Assembly: GCA_963840275.1 (NCBI GenBank)
Contig: CAWIYK010000002.1
Span: 124,001-188,000 of the forward strand
Source of the DNA: Actinophytocola sp963840275
GTDB taxonomy: Bacteria; Actinomycetota; Actinomycetes; Mycobacteriales; Pseudonocardiaceae
Direction: 5' to 3'
DNA length: 64,000 nucleotides
This document shows, in pieces, positions 1 through 7,554 of this stretch (position 1 is the first letter of the stretch; each line of letters starts with the position of its first letter). The notes below the pieces were generated by a model. That model was given only the letters and a program-made list of their open reading frames with translations, searched no databases and had not been told where the DNA came from. Position numbers and translations under genes: made by a program.

Positions 1-196
1 GCGAGTATCGCGACCCCGGCTCGGAGTGTCGTCTTTGCGGACGGCATGTAGCTTTCCTCTCGTCACAGGCTCAGGTGCCGGCGCTTGATCGCCCCGAGCT
101 CGACCGCCACGTCCGGCCAGCACACCCTTGTCGGAAGCGCGTCCCTGGTCAAGACCCGTACACGGACCGTTATTCGGCAACGTTTACCGTCTTGGC
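1..196. other. Left-edge region without a supported gene
   Basis: I see no convincing gene here. Frames that stay open have the wrong codon pattern for this genome. The last 12 bases carry the -10-like element of the following gene. A gene whose body lies left of the window could end here, but nothing proves it. Confidence 0.4.
185..190 (+). promoter_or_regulatory. Leaderless -10 element (TACCGT) of the oxidoreductase gene
   Basis: TACCGT fits the actinobacterial TANNNT -10 consensus and is followed by exactly six bases before ATG at 197. This spacing is typical of leaderless transcripts, and there is no Shine-Dalgarno sequence before this ATG. It supports 197 over an upstream in-frame start at 128. 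Confidence 0.55.
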
Positions 197-1180
197 ATGC
201 ACGCGATCACGATCAGCGAGCCGGGTGGACCAGAGGTCCTGACCTGGACCGAGCAGCCCGATCCGCGGCCGGGTCCCGGCGAGGTCGTGCTGGACGTCGC
301 CGCCACCGCGGTGAACCGCGCGGACCTCCTGCAACGCAAGGGTCAGTACGCGCCGCCGCCCGGTGTGACCGACGTGCCGGGGCTGGAGTGCGCGGGCACG
401 GTCGCGGCGCTCGGCGACGGTGTCGAGGGCCTCGCGGTCGGCGCCGAGGTGTGCGCGCTGCTCGCCGGCGGCGGCTACGCCCAGAAGGTCGTGGTGCCGG
501 CCGGGCAGGTCATGCCGCTGCCGTCCACTGTGGACCTGACGACCGCCGGCGGGCTGCCGGAGGTCGCGGCCACGGTGTGGTCCAACGTCGTGATGGTCGC
601 GGGCCTGTCGGCCGGCGACACGCTGCTCGTGCACGGCGGCGCCGGGGGTATCGGGACGCACGCGATCCAGGTCGCCAAGGCGCTCGGCGCGCGGGTCGCC
701 GTGACCGCCGGTTCCGCCGCACGCCTGGAGCGGTGCGCGGAGCTGGGTGCGGACGTGCTGATCAACTACCGCGAGCAGGACTTCGTCGAGGAGGTCCGGT
801 CGGCCACCGACGGGCACGGCGCGGACGTGGTGCTCGACAACATGGGCGCGAAGTACCTGCAGCGCAACGTGGACGTGCTCGCGCGGCTCGGGCGGCTGGT
901 GGTCCTCGGCATGCAGGGCGGCGTCAAGGGCGAGGTCGACATCGCCACGCTGCTGGCGAAGAACGGCGTGGTCACCGCGACCTCCCTGCGGTACCGGCCG
1001 GTCGAGGAGAAGGCCGAGATCTGCGCGCAGGTCGCGACGCGGCTGTGGCCGCTCGTCGAGGCGGGCACGGTCCGGCCGATCACGCACGCGGTGCTGCCGA
1101 TCGAACAGGCCGCCGACGCGCACCGCATGCTCGAGGCCGGCGACGTGTTCGGCAAGATCGTCCTGACGATGCCTAGCTGA
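197..1180 (+). CDS. NAD(P)H:quinone oxidoreductase, PIG3-type (MDR superfamily)
   Basis: The predicted 327-residue protein has the usual length of zinc-independent medium-chain reductases of the TP53I3/PIG3 and QOR type, which reduce quinones with NADPH in the cytoplasm. An N-terminal GroES-like barrel carries A-V-N-R-A-D-L-L-Q-R-K-G. A Rossmann half follows with the dinucleotide-binding HGGAGGIGTHAIQ segment near residue 150. No catalytic or structural zinc cysteine cluster is visible. ATG 197 is preferred because it follows a leaderless -10 and matches the family N-terminus. The 3' end overlaps the convergent aminotransferase-like gene by 8 bases. The neighbourhood (oxidoreductase, aminotransferase-like gene, pafE) resembles the Rv3777-Rv3780 region of Mycobacterium tuberculosis as I recall it. 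Confidence 0.9.
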   Translation: MHAITISEPGGPEVLTWTEQPDPRPGPGEVVLDVAATAVNRADLLQRKGQYAPPPGVTDVPGLECAGTVAALGDGVEGLAVGAEVCALLAGGGYAQKVVVPAGQVMPLPSTVDLTTAGGLPEVAATVWSNVVMVAGLSAGDTLLVHGGAGGIGTHAIQVAKALGARVAVTAGSAARLERCAELGADVLINYREQDFVEEVRSATDGHGADVVLDNMGAKYLQRNVDVLARLGRLVVLGMQGGVKGEVDIATLLAKNGVVTATSLRYRPVEEKAEICAQVATRLWPLVEAGTVRPITHAVLPIEQAADAHRMLEAGDVFGKIVLTMPS

Positions 1181-2381
1181 GCGACGTCAGGGCGGCGACC
1201 GCCTCGACGAGGGCGTCGATCTCCGCCGAGGTCGTGTAGTGCGCGAGTCCGATGCGCACCGCGCCACCGACCTCCGCGACGCCCAGTGCCGCGAACACGC
1301 CGCTCGGCACGTCGTCGGCGAACGCGCAGATGCCGCGGTCGGCGAGGTGCACGATCGCGTTCGACGCCTTGATGTCGGTGACCGTGAACGCGAGCGCCGG
1401 GATGCGGCGCATGGCGTCGCCGATGACCGTGACGTGCAGCAGGCCGCGTAGCTCGGAGATCAGCTTGCCGAGCATGCCGGCCTGGTAGGACTTGGCCGAG
1501 CCGATCGACGTCTGGAGTCGCTCGCGGCGGGTGCCGGACGCGGCGTCGTCCAGGTTCGCGAGGTACTCGACGGACGCGACGAGCCCCGCGAGCAGCGGGT
1601 ACGCGTGCTGGCCGAGCTCGAGCCGGCCCGGCCCGGTCTGGTTCGGGCCGAGCGAGCAGGCCGGCAGCCGGTCCAGCAGCGACGGGTCGGCGAACGCGAG
1701 CGCGCCGACGGTCGGCCCGCCCCACGCGGTGGCCGACACGGCGACCACGTCCGCGCCCAACGCCTTGATGTCCATCGGCACGAACGGCGCCGCGGAGGAC
1801 GCGTCCACCACGACCAGCGCGCCGGACGCGTGCGCGAGCTCGGTGATCTTGGTGAGGTCGGGCCGGGTGCCGACGACGCCGGACGCGGCGGTCACCGCGA
1901 CCACCTTCGTCCGGTGGGTGACGAGGCCCTCGTACTGCCAGGCGGGCAGCTCGCACGTCTCGATGTCGATCTCGGCCCAGCGGGTGGTGGCGCCCGCCCG
2001 CTGCGCGACCGTGAGCCACGGCGCGATGTTCTGCTGGTGGTCGAGGCGGGAGACGATCACCTCGTCGCCGATCACCCAGCCGGCGCCCATGGCCTCGGCG
2101 AGCCGCTGCAGGAGCACCGCGGGGTTCGGGCCGAGCACCACGCCGGCCGGGTCGCAGCCGACGAGGTCGGCGACCGAGCGCCGGGCGGCGTCGACGATGG
2201 CCCCGGCGCGCTGCGAGGCGGGGAAGACACCGCCGGGGGCGGAGACCGGTGCGCGCAGCGCGGTGGAGACGGCGGTGGCGACCTGCTCCGGCACCTGCAT
2301 GCCGGCGGGGGCGTCGAGGTGAATCCAGCCATCACCCAACGCGGGAAACTGACCCCGAATCGCAGCGACGTCGAACGCCAT
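1173..2381 (-). CDS. Cysteine-desulfurase-like protein (class V aminotransferase fold) lacking the PLP lysine
   Basis: The 402-residue protein aligns along its length with the class V aminotransferase / cysteine-desulfurase-like family: FPAL near residue 12, an LDHQQN motif near 113, VTAASGVVGTRP near 163. At the place where SufS/NifS enzymes have S-G-H-K, the residue set is S216-A-T-A-W-G-G-P, so the Schiff-base lysine is absent. The D-x-x-Q/H pair that stacks on PLP also reads D193-A-S-S and P-F. It may be a pseudoenzyme or bind PLP differently; desulfurase activity should not be assumed. ATG 2381 fits the conserved MAFDV start. The gene converges on the oxidoreductase and is divergent from pafE, 91 bases away. 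Confidence 0.8.
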   Translation of the reverse strand: MAFDVAAIRGQFPALGDGWIHLDAPAGMQVPEQVATAVSTALRAPVSAPGGVFPASQRAGAIVDAARRSVADLVGCDPAGVVLGPNPAVLLQRLAEAMGAGWVIGDEVIVSRLDHQQNIAPWLTVAQRAGATTRWAEIDIETCELPAWQYEGLVTHRTKVVAVTAASGVVGTRPDLTKITELAHASGALVVVDASSAAPFVPMDIKALGADVVAVSATAWGGPTVGALAFADPSLLDRLPACSLGPNQTGPGRLELGQHAYPLLAGLVASVEYLANLDDAASGTRRERLQTSIGSAKSYQAGMLGKLISELRGLLHVTVIGDAMRRIPALAFTVTDIKASNAIVHLADRGICAFADDVPSGVFAALGVAEVGGAVRIGLAHYTTSAEIDALVEAVAALTSLS

Positions 2382-2460
2382 GGCACCACACCGTACGGAT
2401 GTCGTCACCCGGCGCTTCTCCGGGGCCCATCCCACGGGTGTCGCCGGCGCCGGAGGCGGC

Positions 2461-2466
2461 TACCCT
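2461..2466 (+). promoter_or_regulatory. Leaderless -10 element (TACCCT) of pafE
   Basis: TACCCT lies six bases before GTG 2473, which is immediately followed by ATG 2476. The TANNNT-N6-GTG arrangement argues for a leaderless transcript starting at the GTG. No Shine-Dalgarno sequence is present. Confidence 0.5.
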
Positions 2467-2472
2467 CGGGCG

Positions 2473-3051
2473 GTGATGTCGACGCCGTCGATCTGGCCCG
2501 GGATGGAGCAGATGAACCCAGCAGGCGAGTCCGGAAACGGTGCGGAGCAGCCGCAGCAGGTCGTGGTGATGGGCCCGGACGGGTCCGCGCTCGGTGCCGC
2601 GTCCCTGGATGGCGCCGCGGGTGCGGAGGCGGTCGGCGACATGGTCGAGCAGCCCGCGAAGGTCATGCGCATCGGCACGATGATCAAGCAGCTGCTCGAG
2701 GAGGTCCGGGCGGCGCCGCTCGACGACGCCTCGCGCAACCGGCTGCGGGAGATCCACAAGCGGTCGATCGCCGAGCTGGAGGACGGCCTCGCGCCGGAGC
2801 TGCGGGACGAGCTGGAGCGGCTGTCGCTGCCGTTCACCGAGGAGAACACCCCGTCCGACGCCGAGCTGCGGATCGCGCAGGCGCAGTTGGTGGGGTGGCT
2901 CGAGGGCCTTTTTCACGGGATCCAGACCGCGCTGTTCGCCCAGCAGATGGCGGCGCGGGTGCAGCTGGAGCAGATGCGTCGAGGGTTGCCGCCCGGCACG
3001 GGTGAGGCGCAGGAGGGCCCGCACATCCGCGGCACCGGGCAGTACCTCTAG
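2473..3051 (+). CDS. pafE: Bacterial proteasome activator PafE/Bpa
   Basis: The 192-residue product belongs to the DUF2587 proteasome activators, ATP-independent rings that dock on the 20S proteasome and help degrade misfolded proteins. The central helical part (VEQPAKVMRIGTMIKQLLEE, PLDDASRNRLREIHKRSIAE, LVGWLEGLFHGIQTALFAQQ) closely matches mycobacterial Rv3780 as I remember it. The C-terminus is GQYL, the HbYX-like motif that inserts between proteasome alpha subunits to open the gate. The N-terminal ~60 residues are low-complexity and variable in this family. GTG 2473 or ATG 2476 can start translation; the -10 spacing favours 2473. The stop overlaps the convergent ogt stop by 4 bases. Confidence 0.93.
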   Translation: MMSTPSIWPGMEQMNPAGESGNGAEQPQQVVVMGPDGSALGAASLDGAAGAEAVGDMVEQPAKVMRIGTMIKQLLEEVRAAPLDDASRNRLREIHKRSIAELEDGLAPELRDELERLSLPFTEENTPSDAELRIAQAQLVGWLEGLFHGIQTALFAQQMAARVQLEQMRRGLPPGTGEAQEGPHIRGTGQYL

Positions 3052-3536
3052 AGCAGGGCCAACGTGCCCTGCTCGAAGTCGAGCAGGTAGCGCTTGCGCG
3101 GCAGGCCGCCGCCGTAGCCGGTCAGGCTGCCGCCCGAGCCGACGACCCGGTGGCACGGCACGATGATGCTCACCGGGTTCTTGCCGTTCGCGAGGCCGAC
3201 GGCCCGCGACGCGGTCGGCTGCCCGAGTCGCTGCGCCAGCTCGCCGTAGCTCACGGTCTCGCCGAACGGGATCTCGCGCAGCTCCGCCCACACGCGCTGC
3301 TGGAACGGCGTGCCGGCGAGCGCGATCGGCACGTCGAACTCGGTCAGCCCGCCGTCGAAGTACGCGGCAAGCTGCTCGACGGCCGCCTCGAAGCCGCGCG
3401 GGTCGGCCGCGCCGAACGTCTCCGGCGCGGGGCTGTGCCGGTGCTCGGCCATGTACAGCCCGCACAGCGTTCCGTCCGTCGCCACCAGTGTCAGGCGGCC
3501 GACCGGGCTGTCGGTCACGGTGTGTGTGCGCGTCAT
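3048..3536 (-). CDS. ogt: Methylated-DNA--[protein]-cysteine S-methyltransferase
   Basis: The 162-residue protein is a suicide DNA-repair enzyme that takes methyl groups from O6-methylguanine onto its own cysteine. The acceptor motif PCHRV places the cysteine at residue 128. Ahead of it are the helix-turn-helix segment FQQRVWAELREIPFGETVSYGELA and the Asn-hinge stretch RAVGLANGKNP. No Ada-type N-terminal zinc domain is present, so this is the short Ogt form. ATG 3536 begins the conserved region; upstream in-frame starts would add unconserved residues. It converges with pafE and diverges from the PEP-mutase-family gene; an inverted repeat lies between those two starts. Confidence 0.95.
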   Translation of the reverse strand: MTRTHTVTDSPVGRLTLVATDGTLCGLYMAEHRHSPAPETFGAADPRGFEAAVEQLAAYFDGGLTEFDVPIALAGTPFQQRVWAELREIPFGETVSYGELAQRLGQPTASRAVGLANGKNPVSIIVPCHRVVGSGGSLTGYGGGLPRKRYLLDFEQGTLALL

Positions 3537-3573
3537 GAGACCCAGCCTGCCCCCTTTCGCGCCGCATGACTGG

Positions 3574-3611
3574 CCGGATTCGGACATCACCATATCCGCG
3601 TCCGAATCTGG
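3574..3611. promoter_or_regulatory. Inverted repeat in the ogt / PEP-mutase-family divergent region
   Basis: Two 12-base arms (CCGGATTCGGAC and GTCCGAATCTGG) are inverted around a 14-base spacer, with one mismatch. It lies between two divergent start codons (3536 and 3650), so an operator is a reasonable guess. A 9-bp perfect core is also compatible with a cruciform or RNA hairpin. Confidence 0.4.
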
Positions 3612-3649
3612 CGAGACCCAGCCGGTCGCGGGCTGCTGGAGTACCGGTC

Positions 3650-4411
3650 ATGACTTACTTCCGCGATCTTCACCGTGCCGGCGAACCACTCGTCCTCCCC
3701 AACGCGTGGGACCCCGCGAGCGCGTATGTGATCGAGCGTGCCGGTGCGCTCGCCGTCGCCACGACCAGCGCCGGGGTGGCGTGGAGCCTTGGTGTGTCGG
3801 ACGGCGGAGCGCTCGATTCGGCGGCGGCCGTCGAGCACGTCGCGCGGATCGTCGAGGCGGTCGGGGTGCCGGTGACCGCCGACATCGAGAACGGCTACGG
3901 CGATGTCGCCGCGACGGCGCGCGGGATGGTCTCGGCGGGGGCCGTCGGCGTGAACCTCGAGGACGACGCACGGCGGCGCCCCGAACGGTTCGCGGCCGCG
4001 CGGGCGGTCGCCGACAGTGACGCGTTGTTCGTCAATGCGCGGATCGACACCTATCTCCTATCGATTGGCGACCCGGCGGCGCGGCTCGACGAGACCGTCG
4101 CGCGGGCGGCCGAGTACCTCGACGCGGGCGCCGACGGGATCTTCGTACCGGGCGTCGCCGACATTTCGGTCATCGCGGAGCTGGTCGAGCGGATCCCCGC
4201 GCCGCTGAACATCATGGTCGGGCCGGGTTCGCCGAGCATCGCCGAACTGGGGAAACTCGGGGTGCGGCGGGTCAGCGCGGGTGCCGGCCTCGCGCTCGCG
4301 GCGTACTCGGCCGCCGCGGCGGCGGCCGCCGAGATGCTCACGTTCGGCACCTACGACAAGACCGCGGCGGATCTGACACACGGTGACCTGGACGCCTATT
4401 TCGCTCACTGA
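3650..4411 (+). CDS. Isocitrate lyase / PEP mutase family enzyme
   Basis: The 253-residue protein has the compact alpha/beta-barrel of PEP-mutase/isocitrate-lyase superfamily members that make or break C-C or C-P bonds next to a carboxylate. LPNAWDPASA near residue 17, the metal-site segment VTADIENGYG near 77 and VGVNLEDD near 101 are typical. The KKCGH loop that carries the catalytic cysteine of true isocitrate lyases is missing, so the substrate is unknown; 2-methylisocitrate-lyase-like or oxaloacetase-like activity is possible. ATG 3650 follows a GGAG ribosome site. A C-terminal poly-Ala stretch is present. A terminator-like structure follows the stop. Confidence 0.88.
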   Translation: MTYFRDLHRAGEPLVLPNAWDPASAYVIERAGALAVATTSAGVAWSLGVSDGGALDSAAAVEHVARIVEAVGVPVTADIENGYGDVAATARGMVSAGAVGVNLEDDARRRPERFAAARAVADSDALFVNARIDTYLLSIGDPAARLDETVARAAEYLDAGADGIFVPGVADISVIAELVERIPAPLNIMVGPGSPSIAELGKLGVRRVSAGAGLALAAYSAAAAAAAEMLTFGTYDKTAADLTHGDLDAYFAH

Positions 4412-4434
4412 GCGAAAGGTCGATCTAGAAACAG

Positions 4435-4480
4435 AAAAAACCGGTTGGTCGGTATTGACATACCGCCCGGTTGGTTTTTT
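4435..4480 (+). terminator. Terminator-like A-tract/T-tract stem after the PEP-mutase-family gene
   Basis: AAAAAACC (4435-4442) pairs with GGTTTTTT (4473-4480), and an inner CGGTAT/ATACCG stem adds six more pairs around TGAC. It ends in six T residues, as an intrinsic terminator should. It occupies the same bases as the promoter at 4455-4483, so termination and initiation signals are superposed. Confidence 0.5.
4450..4465. promoter_or_regulatory. 16-bp palindrome over the -35 box
   Basis: CGGTAT-TGAC-ATACCG is a perfect inverted repeat with a four-base centre. It fully covers the TTGACA hexamer of the promoter at 4455, the position expected of a repressor operator of the TetR kind. Flanking CCGGTTGGT copies lie on both sides. 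Assigning it to a particular regulator would be a guess. Confidence 0.45.
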
Positions 4481-4483
4481 AAT
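4455..4483 (+). promoter_or_regulatory. Near-consensus housekeeping promoter
   Basis: TTGACA (4455-4460) and TTTAAT (4478-4483) are 17 bases apart, matching the vegetative sigma consensus at 11 of 12 positions, which is rare in such GC-rich DNA. It would give an RNA starting near 4490 with a leader of about 160 bases before ATG 4653. That leader has lower GC than its surroundings, and I see no named RNA motif in it. Confidence 0.55.
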
Positions 4484-4652
4484 TGTGATGCAGGACACGA
4501 GGTCAGGACGGGCGCCGGCCGAGGGCGGCGCACATTTCCGGTTGACCGCGAATGGCATTCCATGCGAATTCCACTGGCGGTCGTCCGCGCCGTGAAACGC
4601 TAGTCAGCGTCGGAGTTTCGCCTCCGGTGCGCCGATATAAATGGGGATCATC

Positions 4653-5147
4653 ATGACAACCTCGATCACTAACCGGCCGGCGCCGGCGTGGCTCCGAGAA
4701 CTCGCCCACGGACGCGCATCCTACGAAGAGTTACTTGGCTGGCCGGTATCCGTGCAGGTGGGCAACCGGGTGCTGATCGTCGCGATCGGCCAGACGGTGG
4801 ACGCGGTGACGATGCCGGCCGGGCTCGGCGCCATGGTGCGCAGCGAACTGGGCATCGCGATGCTGAACGGTCCGGTGCTCGCCGATCCGGAGGGAAGGCG
4901 CTGGACCTTTCTCACTAAGCCGCTGCAGACACTGCGGCCGACGATCACCGCGGACCTCTCCCACGCGCACGTGGACTTCGCGCCGCACGGCAGTCACGTC
5001 GTCATCCCGACGGACCCGCACTGCTGTTCCGGTTCGCTGTGGCGCTGGATCGAGGAGCCCTCGCCCGCGCGGGCACTCCCGCCGGCGTACGCGGTCATCG
5101 GCGTGACGCGCCGCCTCACCGACCACAGCCACGACCTGGCCGCATAA
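4653..5147 (+). CDS. Conserved hypothetical protein, 164 residues
   Basis: I do not recognise a named domain. The protein is soluble, begins MTTSITNRPAPAWLRELAHG and has no membrane segment. A PHCCSGSLWRW segment near residue 115 and an N-terminal G-W-P-V-S-V-Q-V-G stretch recall small Pseudonocardiales proteins related to the primase/polymerase N-terminal fold, but I cannot confirm that. ATG 4653 is chosen over 4641 because GGGG sits eight bases upstream of it. It is a single-gene unit with a strong promoter and long leader, followed by the dispersed repeat at 5241 and convergent with the WXG-protein operon. Confidence 0.6.
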   Translation: MTTSITNRPAPAWLRELAHGRASYEELLGWPVSVQVGNRVLIVAIGQTVDAVTMPAGLGAMVRSELGIAMLNGPVLADPEGRRWTFLTKPLQTLRPTITADLSHAHVDFAPHGSHVVIPTDPHCCSGSLWRWIEEPSPARALPPAYAVIGVTRRLTDHSHDLAA

Positions 5148-5240
5148 GACCAGGTCAGCAGCACACCACGACGTATCAGGTGCCCGGCCCGACCGGCCGC
5201 CCACCTGCCCGCACGCGCCCGCGAACCACGATCTGGTCAC

Positions 5241-5364
5241 CCCGCGCGCGATGCAGCCCCCACCCGATCCCGGGGGCGTCCCGCCTTGCCAGTCTACCGG
5301 GCATACCGACAGTCCTGGGGATGTCGATCTTGCCTGTGGACAACTCGGCGGGCTGTGGACAACC
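5241..5364. repeat. Dispersed intergenic repeat, copy 1, with paired DnaA-box-like sites
   Basis: About 124 bases that recur at 40525-40649 with high identity. Landmarks are GCGCGCGATGCAGCCCCC, a GCCCCC/GGGGGC hairpin, AGTCTACCGG, GATGTCGATCTTGCC and two TGTGGACAA nonamers at 5335-5343 and 5354-5362. The nonamer is the complement of TTGTCCACA, the usual high-GC actinobacterial DnaA box. The copy lies between two convergent gene ends. The rest of 5148-5439 shows no gene. Confidence 0.75.
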
Positions 5365-5439
5365 TGCTCAGGCGGGTTGAGCAGACGGGGTGGTGGCCGC
5401 CCGATCGGCGGCCACCACCCCGCTTCCCACGCCCGGCAA

Positions 5440-6243
5440 TCAGGCCTTCGACATCTCCCAGGGGGCGCTCTGCCCCTTGTTCTCCTTGTGGCTCGAGTCC
5501 GAGATGTCGGTCGTCAGCTGCGGCCACTTCCCCTGCGGGAAGCCCTCGCTGTTGTTGACCCGCTGGTTGAGGTCCTTGATCGCCGGCAGCATCGAGTTCG
5601 CGACGAAGGCCTCGAGGACGGCCAGCGCGGCGGCGACGATGCCCCACACCTTCGCGGCCGATATCCCGGCGGCGGCGGCCGCGGGCGGGGCGCCGGCGAC
5701 GGTGGCGGCAGCGGCGGTCTCACCGGTCAGCTCGATCACGAACGACACGACCGCCGCGACGATCGCGAGCCAGGCGACGCCGATGGCGATCGCCATCTTC
5801 GTCAGGACGTCGTCGACCTCGTCGCACGCGGACTTCACCGCGCCGAGCGCCTTCTGCTGCAGCGGCAGGATGTTCTTGTACGCGTCGGCCGCGCCACCCT
5901 TCCACTCGTCGTCGGTCTTGAGCGAGCCGATGTGGAAGACGTCCTGCCAGTTGCTCGCCTTCGCGCCGACCTGCTCGGTCCACGAGTTGCCGTGGCTCCA
6001 CAGCGTCCACGGCACGCCCGGCTGCGTGATGATCTTGCCGATCTCGGTGAGAACCTTGCCGATGAAGTCGCCGACGGCGTCCAGCGCGGCCTTGATCTTG
6101 TCGAGGATGAACCCCGGCAGCCAGCCGAGCACCGAGTTGATCTTGTCGATGAGCTCCTGGAACTTCTTCGGGATCGCGTCGAGTGCTTCGCGCACGCGCC
6201 GGAGAACTTCCTCGAACTCTGCCTGACCCAAAATGTCACCCAT
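5440..6243 (-). CDS. WXG-motif ESX-associated protein
   Basis: The 267-residue protein is mostly helical. A W-K-G motif (DDEWKGGAADAY, about residue 113) in a helix-turn-helix setting is the hallmark of WXG100-type substrates of type VII secretion. Two hydrophobic stretches follow (MAIAIGVAWLAIVAAVVSFVIEL near 150 and an Ala-rich one near 190), so it could enter a membrane. No enzymatic domain is visible. It is last in a three-gene operon behind the YbaB-like and EspC-like genes, 9 bases from the latter. It is probably a secreted partner or small effector; the function is unproven. Confidence 0.65.
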   Translation of the reverse strand: MGDILGQAEFEEVLRRVREALDAIPKKFQELIDKINSVLGWLPGFILDKIKAALDAVGDFIGKVLTEIGKIITQPGVPWTLWSHGNSWTEQVGAKASNWQDVFHIGSLKTDDEWKGGAADAYKNILPLQQKALGAVKSACDEVDDVLTKMAIAIGVAWLAIVAAVVSFVIELTGETAAAATVAGAPPAAAAAGISAAKVWGIVAAALAVLEAFVANSMLPAIKDLNQRVNNSEGFPQGKWPQLTTDISDSSHKENKGQSAPWEMSKA

Positions 6244-6252
6244 GTGATCCCC

Positions 6253-6573
6253 TCACCAGACGTTGTTCATGCGGTGGACGCCGGCTTCTTCCTCGGCCTG
6301 GTAGGTCTGCGCGGACTTCAGCAGCCCGGCCGAGACCGCGGCGGTCATCGTCTCGCCCTCGCCGATCAGGCGAACCATCTTCGCCTGGAAGTCCTGGTAG
6401 AGCTGCGTGAGGCCGAGCTTGTCGGCGATGTAGGAGAAGTGCAGCGCCTCGAGGTCGAGGCCGTCGGCCGTCGACTTGGCGGCCGCGAGGTCGTCGGAGC
6501 AGCCCTGCCACTGCGTCGCGTCGTCCCGGAGCGCGGTCAGCGCCGCCTGGTACTGGTCGGGAGTTGGGGCCAT
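6253..6573 (-). CDS. EspC-like small helical ESX-associated protein
   Basis: The 106-residue protein is entirely helical with no signal peptide. Its length, charge and central W-Q-G (residues 22-24) fit the EspC/WXG-like small proteins co-transcribed with type VII substrates. The C-terminus carries Y-x-x-x-E (YQAEEE, residues 91-96), resembling the YxxxD/E secretion signal of ESX substrates. Placed between a YbaB-like gene and a WXG protein, it may form a heterodimer with the latter. Start ATG 6573 follows a GGAGG ribosome site. Confidence 0.6.
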   Translation of the reverse strand: MAPTPDQYQAALTALRDDATQWQGCSDDLAAAKSTADGLDLEALHFSYIADKLGLTQLYQDFQAKMVRLIGEGETMTAAVSAGLLKSAQTYQAEEEAGVHRMNNVW

Positions 6574-6609
6574 CGGTGTTCCTCCTCGGGAGGTTCTGTG
6601 GATCGGGGG

Positions 6610-7386
6610 CTAACGGTCGAGACCGAAGAGCTTCGCGACGAACTCCTGCGGGTCCGCGGTCATGGCTTGCAGCTCGGCGACCGCGCTGTCGGAGCGGCGT
6701 GCCGGGGCCTCCTCGGCCGCCTTGCGGTAGGCGGCTTCGAACGCGCTGCGCAGCTCGCCGGCGACCTCGAGGTTGTTGGACGTGCCGACCCAGATGCTGT
6801 CCGTCTCGACCTGGACCTCGGCGACCGTCGTGCCGTCGAGTCCGACGACGACGTGGCCACCCTCGCTCTTGCCCTTGGTCAGCCGCTTGCGGACGGGCAT
6901 GGCGTCGTCCTCGTCCTCGTCGTAGGCGTCACGGTCGCGGCGGCGCGGTGACTCCTCCGGCGGCGCGGTCTCCTGGCCGACGCGGTGCAGCAGGTAGAGC
7001 AGGTTGTCGATGGTCTGCGCGGACGGGTTGATCGTCACCGGCTCCGGCGCGGCGCGCGGCGGCACGGGCTCGGCGGTCTCGGCGGTCTCGTTCTCAGCGT
7101 CGGCCACCCGGTCCGCCCACGACGACACCCGCGCGGCGGTCGCCGCGTTGACCGCCGCGATGACGGCCGCGCCGAGCATGCGCGGGTCGATCGTCTTGTC
7201 CCACTCGCGGTCCAGGCGGAAGTCGGTGACCCGGCCGTTCGCGTCGACCTCGGCGTGGACCTTCTCGGTCTCGTCGTGGCCCTCGAACGTGCGTGCCTCG
7301 TCCGGTTCGACCGAGAACATCCTGGCGAACCGCGCCGCCTCACCGGCGAGCCGATGGATCTCCTCGAAACCCGCGGGTGTGGTCAA
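6610..7386 (-). CDS. YbaB/EbfC-like nucleoid-associated family protein, TTG start
   Basis: The 258-residue protein has two YbaB-like halves. The first has GRVTDFRLDREWDK and AAVIAAVNAATAARVSSW; the second has VVGLDGTTVAEVQVETDSIWV with a closing helix. An acidic, Arg-rich linker (residues 140-170) joins them. YbaB proteins bind DNA as small dimers, and in ESX loci such proteins recur without a proven role. The start is a TTG: AGGAGG lies seven bases upstream and no ATG or GTG is available in frame nearby. It opens the operon 7386-5440. A second YbaB gene starts the toxin operon at 26449. Confidence 0.7.
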   Translation of the reverse strand: MTTPAGFEEIHRLAGEAARFARMFSVEPDEARTFEGHDETEKVHAEVDANGRVTDFRLDREWDKTIDPRMLGAAVIAAVNAATAARVSSWADRVADAENETAETAEPVPPRAAPEPVTINPSAQTIDNLLYLLHRVGQETAPPEESPRRRDRDAYDEDEDDAMPVRKRLTKGKSEGGHVVVGLDGTTVAEVQVETDSIWVGTSNNLEVAGELRSAFEAAYRKAAEEAPARRSDSAVAELQAMTADPQEFVAKLFGLDR

Positions 7387-7443
7387 GGCACTACCTCCTG
7401 GTTGCTGTCGCCGCTACGACGAGGGCGGTGGGGTCACAGTTCC

Positions 7444-7466
7444 GGCGCGAAGACATTCTTCGCCGA
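7444..7466. promoter_or_regulatory. Inverted repeat in the divergent YbaB / acidic-protein region
   Basis: CGGCG-C-GAAGA on the left pairs with TCTTC-GCCG on the right around CAT, with one bulged base. It lies in the 168-base gap between the divergent starts at 7386 and 7555 and could be an operator for either. No consensus -35/-10 pair is clear in this gap. Confidence 0.3.
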
Positions 7467-7554
7467 AGCAAACCTGGCAGACTCCTGGCGGAACCGCAGT
7501 ACCGCCCCGCGCATCTACTCCACGACGTTCCACCAAGACCAGCCCGGGGGAGAC

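Noticed and set aside
4383..4595. Small open frame over the terminator/promoter region
   Set aside because: It overlaps the end of the PEP-mutase-family gene and runs through the promoter and its palindrome; no ribosome site or recognisable protein.
5335..5362. Replication origin
   Set aside because: Only two DnaA-box-like sites, no AT-rich unwinding region, no dnaA/dnaN genes, and the same element recurs at 40620.
5251..6951. Open frame of 566 codons antisense to the WXG operon
   Set aside because: No domain and wrong codon pattern; the minus strand holds three coherent genes.
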